From Haberlea rhodopensis (lineage: Eukaryota; Streptophyta; Magnoliopsida; Lamiales; Gesneriaceae): a DNA stretch of 64,000 bases. The stretch covers positions 186,001 through 250,000 of the forward strand of contig CAJQUN010000337.1 of the NCBI GenBank assembly GCA_907163345.1. The letters are read 5' to 3'. The position numbers and the translations under genes were made by a program. Numbering within the stretch: position 1 is the stretch's first letter; every line of letters starts with the position of its first letter. The notes beneath the pieces were generated by a model. That model saw only the letters and a list, made by a program, of their open reading frames with translations. It was not told where the DNA came from and ran no database searches. Shown here one piece after another: positions 56,945 to 64,000 of this stretch.

Positions 56945-57420
56945 TTCCACTATTCTATTGGCGATGGTTCATGCCGCCCGGTATTCTATTGGCGATGGTT
57001 CATGCCGCCCGGTATTCTATTAGCGATGGTTCATTCCGCTATTCTATTGGCGATGGTACATGCCGCTGGGTATTCTATTAGCGATGGTTCATTCCGCTAT
57101 TCTATTGGCGATGGTACATGCCGCCGGGTATTCTATTGGCGATGGTACATTCCGCCGGGTATTCTATTGGCAATGGTACATTCCGCCAGGTATCACATAG
57201 CGATGGTACATTCCGCTACATCTATGACGATGGTTCATACCGCCGGATATCTATGGCGATGTTTCATGCCGCTGGCTTTATGGCGCATGCCGCCGATTCT
57301 ATAGCGATGGATTATACCGCTATGTGTGTAGCACTGGATTATGCCGCCTACGAGCGATGGATGCTGCTTATGTACCACTGGTGAACGGTGGATACAGGTA
57401 TTCCGCTATCTTGATAGCGA
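56945..57420 (+). repeat. Tandem GGCG/CGCC and AGCG/CGCT hairpins, L2 interior
   Basis: Units of 25-31 bp such as TTGGCGATGGTACATGCCGC and TTAGCGATGGTTCATTCCGC. The second base pair alternates between G-C and A-T on both arms. This is the counterpart of the L1 array 35870-36383. Confidence 0.85.
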
Positions 57421-59950
57421 TGAGGTATGGCATATTACTTTTGTTATCATCATCGTGAATATTATGTATTGTTTTATACCGTCATGTGTTTGACGATGAG
57501 ATTATGAGTGTCGTGCATCGACAGGTGCCGTCATATGTTTGACGATGTTATTTGGGATGTCTGTGTGGACGCTTGGCGTCGTTTTGGTGAATAATACATT
57601 CATGTTTATGTATTTGGTTGTATGGTTTGGGTGCCGATGGTGAGCCCATGTTAGGGTCTGGGTCATTAGTTGACGAGACCTTTTTGCCGAGCAGGTTTGC
57701 TCGATGGAGCATTGGATGCATTGTACCAGTGAGTGTACCGCATCATGTTATTGAGGTAAATATTTGTCGAGCAATGATACCCTTGGGTATGCTCGCTGGG
57801 ATGGCTAAGGTCAAGTGATTGGTGGTAAGAGTAGTCATTGAGGAAACTACTCGCTTGTTATTGTGATGAGGAGTAAGCATGGTTACACCCACCCTGAAGG
57901 TGTGGAATAAGTCCTAATGGATTAGGATTGCATGGTAATTAAGCATGGACACCGGGTTGTCCATTATGCTTTGGTATTTTAGAGATATGTTGGGCGATGA
58001 CCCACAACTCTAATGGTTTGTGTGGTATGGTATACCGGGATGGAACGTGTGTCACGTTGATAGGTTGGTACGAGCCTATGGGGCCAGCGAATCGCTAGCC
58101 ATGTATTGTTGCAGTACTTTAGCGTGCTTGTGTTAGCCATTATAATGCTCGTTGGATTCGAGTTTGGTGAATCGTATGGTGATACGATGAGGGTTATGGT
58201 AGACTCTTGTAGTCTCTATGTGGCATGGTATTTGAGGTAGGAAATACCTCACGGAGACGTTTATACATCAAATGTTTTGAGAGACTTGCTTTGGGGCAGC
58301 TCAATTCTGTTGGGAATGCCAACGTGAGTGTCGTCAAGTCGTGGTTAGCTCTGGTTGAGCATCCTTGCATATGGAATGCAACGGGAGTCACAATGGTTTG
58401 TGAGATATAGTTAGTGGGGTGACACTACTATATTGATTTTGTCTCTTGGAGAGATTTGGATTGTACTGTCTTGGAGACAGCTTGCATCGGTCGTGGATTG
58501 ATTATGAATCAGCCATGGCAAGCATTACTGGTGTTGGGCCGAGTAATGGATTTCTTACCTCGGTGAGACGTTTGAGGAGACGTCTTCGGGGAGATGCTCG
58601 ATTGTGGAGTACTATGGCATTAGTACAGAGCATCGTTGGGATATGTATACATGGCGTATACGGATTTTGGATCGGGTAATGCTTGTATTGATGCACTACT
58701 CTAACCAGTTGTGTATTTATGGGTTCCGGGATATGTTTTGGTATAAATATACCCAGGTCTTCCGAACGGTGGTTCGAGGATTGGAGGATCATGGATTCAT
58801 GACTTTTTCCTTGAGAGGAATGCGGTGTTATTATACCTACCGGTTGAATCTTTTGGGGAGATTCGTTGTTTTGGTTCGTGAGGTGTTGATGTTGAAATCA
58901 CACCATTTGGTTTTGGTTTGTCAACCAACATTCCCAGTGGGCTGAGAATCTTTGAGGTTTGACAGTTGGTTTTGGGATTTGGGTATGATTGAGGATACCC
59001 GAGTCTTTTGCATTGTGTATGCATGTTGTGTTGGTGTATGGACATGTATGCCGTACGTGTGTACAGATACCAACTTTGTTCTGTTCCTTGTTGAACGTCG
59101 AACTTGTATGATTTGGTAAATCTCCGGTGTGAGATTGTGGAACCTCGATATCGGCAATCTCGATGGCACGATGCATTCCGATGAATGATCGCGAGGGTTG
59201 TTTGACTTCCCCTGAGGAGGGATCGTGGTGTTTTTGGAATCATGGTAGTTCTTTTTGGATAATTCGATAGCCTCCCTGTCTTAGGATTGTTGGATCCAAG
59301 GATAGATGAGAGATGGTCGGGATTCGAGTTTGTTTAGTGTCATGGTTGACACGTGTGTAGGAATGCAATTGATTGTCTGGCATGTCCCCTGTGGAACTTG
59401 AGACCTTACGGAGTCTCGATAGTGTGTTTTGGACCAAGATGAGAATTCTTGGAACACCTGGTTATAGACATCTGTGGTGATGTGTTATGTGTGGATTGGT
59501 GACCGTGGGTAACCCGACCCGGGTTGCGGGAGGTGCAACCTTTGGAGGAGATGGATTGGGAAGCGAAAACCGGATTTTCTGTGAGTATACAGTCGTATGC
59601 TAGTAGTCCTCATCATAACGATGCGTGTTAAGCATCGTGGGCAAGTGATGGAGATATCATGGGGGAGATATCTATGTCGAGACCAAGGAAGGTTTGGTTG
59701 ATTTCCAGTCATGGTGGACTGACTTCTGGACGATTCACGTCGAGGTATGTCGTTATTTTAGGTTTGTATGGATTTTGGCGTTTGCTCTATTTTAAGACTT
59801 GATGCGAGACTGGTATTCTCGCAGTTGTTAACTCGATTCTAAGGTGGTTCAGAATCAGGGTCTTGGCTTTGTTTTGTTGTGTAGTCCTGGTGTTACGTGG
59901 AGTACACCGGTGCAATTTCGAGGACGAAATTTTTATTAGTGGGGGATAAT

Positions 59951-61074
59951 TGTGAGGTCCGGGGATTAATGGTGTTAATCCCGGTGTGGTATTAATCCTT
60001 AATGGATTTTTTTCATTGTGGCAATTAGGAATTAATTGCGGTTTTGGGTCTCCCGAGGTTGTATAATCGGGCATTTGGGATCGCTGGATCCAAAGGTTGA
60101 GATTGTATTCTCATTTCGGTGGAAAAGCTATGAGTTGGGTTTTCGGTGGGACTTGGAGTCTGGGGTGCCTTGTGCTGGGGCCAGTCTGGGGATTTGATGT
60201 TGGAGAGAGAGTTTTTGAAAGCAGATGATTTTTAATGAATCATGATGTATTTGTGGAGATATTGGTATTTCGGAGCATTTTTGCTATATATACCAGTTGG
60301 ACTCGGGATTCCGTCATTTGGAATCCATTTCTCTCCTCTCCTCTCCCTCTCACGCCAACCTCACCCCAAACCCTTCCCATTTTCTTTGGTTGAAGCAAAA
60401 ATCGATGGAACTCGATTTGGGGGCCGGATTTCTTGAAGAAAGATAGGTAATCTTCTTCTCCTCTCTTTTGGCTTCAATTTGATTGTTGTTTTGTGTTGTA
60501 TGGTTGGGATTTGGGTTGGTTTTAGAATTTGGGGATTTTTGGGATAAAGATCCAAGTTGAGTTTTTAGAGTTTTTATTGACTTAAATGTTGTATTTGAGG
60601 TGTTGAGGTTGTTTGGGGTGTTGGTTTGGAGTTTGGGTGTGAAAAACACCATTGAAGCTCGAAATTTTCGGAATCCCGCAGGTCGCGATCGATCGCGGCT
60701 TGGCGCCGATCGATCGCGACATGTTTCTGTTTTGGGAAGGCGATGAGCAGTAGCGGCGATCGATCGCGAGAAGTGGGCGATCGATCGCGAGGGTCTTGGC
60801 GATCGATCGCGAGATATGGCGATCGATCGCGGCTTGTTTATTTTTGGGCAGTAGGGTATGGCAATCGATCGCGGCTTGGCGCCGATCAATCGCAGCCCTG
60901 TTCCCTTTGTTTTTTTCAAAATTTTGGAAAATATCGGGATTTTGGAATCGAGGTTTTAAGGGGCCGTTTCCGGGGCAATGTCTACATTCCAATGGGAATG
61001 CTATACTTTTAAAATGGATTGGTTGGAGCCAAGATTAATTTAACGGAATTTTTGGTTGGGATTTTGGCTATCTA
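59951..61074 (+). repeat. L2 3' LTR, truncated by L3
   Basis: First 1124 bp of the LTR, matching 53515-54640. TATA box at 60285-60292. Confidence 0.92.
60685..60893. repeat. Eight-site palindrome array, L2 3' LTR
   Basis: Sites start at 60685, 60706, 60756, 60777, 60799, 60819, 60861 and 60882. The last two are decayed (GCAATCGATCGC and CCGATCAATCGC), both CG-to-CA type changes. Confidence 0.93.
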
Positions 61075-63697
61075 TGTAAGGACCCCTTATACTTAACCCT
61101 TGATTAGTGTATTAATCATTATGTGTGGCACATGCTTTCGATAAAATCATTCGGGAACTCCGATGATACTTTACCATTGAATGGCAATTACAAAGTTTTC
61201 TTTAACATTCAATGTTATAAGTTCATCATCCTAACAACAAGAGACTCATAGAGTTCGCCCATTACACCACTTTTTACATTGTGGACTTTTATAAAAATTT
61301 GGGCAGAGTCTCCCCATAAATAGAGCTATCCCGAAATAAAAGTACAACACATAACATAATTCCCGGCCAGGGAAAACATAATACTCATCAGAATACAGCA
61401 ATACCAAGTAAATTCCCAGCCAGGGAAGACACCACACATATGGCAACAAAAGTGGGTTTCAACACCCACATACACTAATGACTCTCTTAACCTTTAGCAA
61501 TTCTACCTCTAATTGCATGCAACCTCAAATGGAAGAGAGAAAGGCTCATGCCTTTATATACAACCCATGTACAAGTATAATCGTGCTCACATGCGAGCAT
61601 CATAAATATGTGTATAACCATCATGGGTATATATATATATAGGTACTCTATACGATACCGTGCTCCATCAAGCCCTGGTACCACAATCCTGGGAGTACAT
61701 CCAATCAACAGCTCGAGCTCATCTCCAAAGCCATCGATGTACCTGTTCACCTGTCCCAACAGAGACTGCCCCCAACGGGGTGAGCATACCAATTCCACAA
61801 TTTCATAATCATAATGACATAATACATAATTTACAAAAAAATGTAAATATTGTGGAACATATGTGACACTGCCTGGATGGTATCATCCTCATCCTAGCGT
61901 ACCCCTGTAATAACCCTGTTCTCAAAACAGATAAATCATCAAATCCTGAATATGCAGTTAATCATCATATTGGTTAACCCTAACCAGTTTCGAATTAACA
62001 ACATTTCATAACATCTTTCTTTATCTAGCAATTATCATAATTCTAGATATCATATTGAGATTTCCTTAACTTCCGATACTAGTTAATCACTTCTTTGATT
62101 AACTACGTCTCTGTTCCTATTCATTACCAATAGGGAATAAAATACAGATATCCTAGATATCTAATCAATACCACATTTTCATTTCTTACTTCAAAGTAGC
62201 GTCATACTACTGGTGATACCACATTTTCATTTCTTACTTCAAAGTAGCGTCATACTACTGGTGTTCGCTCCGTAGCGACCACACCCATCATTTGCTCGCT
62301 TCATAGCGGCACCAAGCATTTCACCATGTGAATCAACATAACGTAACCAAGTCACGGTGCCATCATAGTAAAACATTTCATGTATTTTAAATCATGCATC
62401 ATACTTGTAAAACATCATTTAAGCTATGCTTGTACGCTAAACGTACCTTAAATCCTCGAAGTCCGAGCCAAACCTTGCTCGAGTTCCATGCCCCGAGGAA
62501 TGATGTGCTAACACGATAAATAATTCACGATTATTTACGAACATGCAACCAATGCTCAAGCACACCCATCACCCTCAAATATTGTCAACACACGACAATA
62601 AATCATTTAAAAGACCCGGGGCAGGGTACATGCAGGGAGGGGAACGAATGAGACAACAACGAAAATTGTTCAAGGATACCCTACAAATTTTCGAACCCTT
62701 ATCTCACAAATTGAACCCAATTTAAACACCATAATTCATCTAAAAAGTGAATTAAGCCATTAAGGGCAAGAATCATCACCTCATTGCCAAAAAAACCCCC
62801 AAGAATTCGAATCCATAGCTTTAAATTCGAATCCAACCAAGCATCATTAATCATCTAAAACATGGAATAAACGATTCCTAACATGAATCATCAACCCATA
62901 GCCAAAACCCCCAAATTTCGAACTCAAACCCCTCAACAACATGAAATTCGAACCAAAATCCACAATTTTCGAACACAAACCATAAATTCGAACATAAATC
63001 CACCAAATATAGCAGGGAATTACATGAGAGGGACGAAAAAGAGGTAAAGAACGTTACCCAATCGAAAATCGGAAGGAAAATCGACCAAAATCGATAAACC
63101 CTAGAATTTGGGGATCGCCGCTTTCTGCCAAAATCCGAACGAGAAACGCGACTAAACTTCAAATTGCCGGAGGGGAAAGGAGCGCCTGGACGAGACGAAG
63201 CCGTGGGTAGGTCGCACGCGCCGAACGGCGGCCGAACGGCGGCGGGCGCGACGTTTTCGTGCGCGGGGCTGGGGGGAAAATCGGGAATCGGCGGGAGAGA
63301 GAGAGAGACGCGGGTTGGGGCTTAAAATGGGATTTTAATAAAAATCTCGGGTTCAACTTGTATTTATAGCAAAATACCCCGAAATACTAATAGCCCCACA
63401 AATACATCATGATTCATTAAAAATCATCTGTTTTCAAAAATTCTCTCTCTAACTCAAAAACCCCCTACCGGTGCCCACACCAAGCACCCGAGATTCCGAG
63501 TCATACTAAAAACCCAACTCACAGGTTTTCACCGAAATGAGAATACAATCTCAACCTCGAGATCCAACGATCCCAACTACTCAAATAGACGAGCCCAGAA
63601 GGCCCAACACCGCGATTAAACTCCAAATCGCTACGTAAAACAACTTTAGAGGTTATTAACACTCCGGGATTAACATCTATAATCCCTGGTCATCACA
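61075..63697 (-). repeat. L3 3' LTR (2623 bp), lacking the palindrome array
   Basis: Sense TGTGATGACCAGGGATT at 63697 to GGGGTCCTTACA at 61075. Candidate TATA (GCTATAAATA) at 63361-63370, a CTCTCT tract and GC-rich leader (63180-63300), donor-like hairpin near 62428-62446 (GTACGT-TTA-GCGTAC), and CGCT-TCAT-AGCG hairpins near 62265-62310. I find no GCGATCGATCGC. A unit of about 47 bp is duplicated in tandem at 62168-62262. Confidence 0.88.
63361..63370 (-). promoter_or_regulatory. Candidate TATA box, L3 LTR
   Basis: GCTATAAATA on the minus strand, about 330 bp inside the LTR, at the same relative place as in L1 and L2. Confidence 0.6.
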
Positions 63698-64000
63698 ATA
63701 TCCCCCACTAAAAGAATTTCGTCCTCGAAATTAGCACCGGTGTATTGCATAACACCCAGGCTACACAACAACATGAAGCCATAACTTCCATTCTTGACCA
63801 TATCAGGATCGTCTTAACAAACGCGAGGATACTTATCTCACATCAAACTCTGAAACAGAGCGACTCTACCAAAACCAACATATTACCCAAGAGGCAAACG
63901 TACCTCGATGCGGGTCATCCCAAAAGTCAGTCCCTCATGACTGCAAAACAACCGATACTTACGACTGTAGATCGGACAATCATCCTTCGTTCTAATACAA
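63698..64000 (-). other. L3 polypurine tract and interior start
   Basis: Sense AGTGGGGGATATT next to the LTR, preceded by TTTCGAGGACGAAATTC. The remaining sequence resembles L1 33260-33480 and shows no gene before the window ends. Confidence 0.8.

Larger units (their letters stand above)
56090..59950 (+). other. L2 non-coding interior
   Basis: It starts with a PBS-like TGATATCAGAGC (56094-56105, one mismatch) and an acceptor-like TTGTTAACC...GGTTGCAG near 56246-56276 that echoes the sequence before gypsy gag. Hairpin arrays fill 56340-57420. From 57420 to 59930 there is non-repetitive sequence with only short frames, the longest about 113 codons with no recognisable domain. It ends in CGAGGACGAAATTTTTATT and the polypurine tract AGTGGGGGATAAT. 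Confidence 0.8.
53515..61074 (+). mobile_element. L2: large non-coding LTR element (LARD-like)
   Basis: 5' LTR 53515-56089, PBS-like site, 3.9-kb non-coding interior, polypurine tract, and a 3' LTR from 59951 that L3 interrupts at 61074. It inserted into the L1 5' LTR in opposite orientation; left flank CTGGA. LTRs of the two ends differ by a small number of bases, including CG-to-CA changes in two palindromes of the 3' copy. No protein domain is recognisable. Confidence 0.88.
61075..64000 (-). mobile_element. L3: LARD-like element, 3' end only (continues off right edge)
   Basis: A minus-strand 3' LTR (61075-63697) followed by the polypurine tract and the beginning of an interior homologous to that of L1. 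Inserted into the L2 3' LTR; left flank ATCTA. Confidence 0.85.

Noticed and set aside
58225..58410. A short sense-strand frame in L2 whose translation resembles one in L1 (34741-34950, minus)
   Set aside because: The similarity follows from the two interiors being homologous DNA. Many replacements and a shifting end give no sign of protein-level selection. A dN/dS test on more copies would decide.
58604..58945. 113-codon frame in the L2 interior as a possible novel gene
   Set aside because: No recognisable domain, not preserved as a comparable frame in L1, and length within chance for 2.5 kb of this composition.
63159..63356. Frame over the GC-rich L3 leader as a gene exon
   Set aside because: It overlaps the LTR leader just after the TATA box and has low-complexity composition with no domain.

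Overview
The window is a block of nested LTR retrotransposons from a plant nuclear genome, most likely intergenic heterochromatin of a repeat-rich species. Three observations support this: Ty3/gypsy polyproteins that end in a chromodomain-like tail (plant chromovirus type, closest to what I know of the Tekay/Del clade), a Ty1/copia element, and primer-binding sites matching plant initiator-Met tRNA (TGGTATCAGAGC). I see no host protein gene, tRNA gene or rRNA gene. The species cannot be named from the sequence.

I resolve ten insertions, named here by type. Gypsy elements: G1 (1-4580, minus, 3' part off the left edge), G2 (5427-14148, minus, intact), G3 (fragments 4581-5426 and 14149-18164, minus, split by G2 and cut by G1), G4 (18631-27510, plus, decayed), G5 (27511-31936 plus 18517-18630, minus, decayed, split by G4), G6 (36384-51916, plus, split by a copia). 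Copia: C1 (41693-50527, plus). Large non-coding LTR elements (LARD-like): L1 (31937-36383 and 51917-53514, minus), L2 (53515-61074, plus), L3 (61075 to beyond the right edge, minus). Exact 5-bp target duplications fix four insertions: GCTGG (G2), ACTTA (G4), ATCGC (G6) and GATAC (C1). L1 is the oldest host. G5 and G6 went into L1, L2 into L1's 5' LTR, L3 into L2's 3' LTR, G4 into G5, G3 into an LTR fragment beside G5, G2 and G1 into G3, and C1 into G6.

G2 is the only element with everything intact: two nearly identical LTRs, a target duplication, PBS, polypurine tract and one 1504-codon gag-pol frame. It could supply proteins to the defective copies. G4 and G5 share the same internal deletions and frame lesions, so they look like members of a defective lineage moved in trans. 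L1-L3 keep only LTRs, PBS and polypurine tract.

The most unusual content is in the LTRs. Every sufficiently complete LTR except that of L3 holds an array of seven or eight copies of the 12-bp palindrome GCGATCGATCGC. Start-to-start spacings fall only at 19-22, 30-31, 41-42 or 50-51 bp, that is 2, 3, 4 or 5 turns of B-DNA, so all sites face the same side of the helix. Downstream in the sense direction all LTRs carry a short hairpin that also reads as a 5' splice donor (AAG|GTACGT...ACGTAC). Beyond it lie arrays of small hairpins whose stems change in a paired way while the loop stays constant. These modules are shared by coding and non-coding elements with otherwise different LTRs, and are the best candidate for an undescribed regulatory system here.
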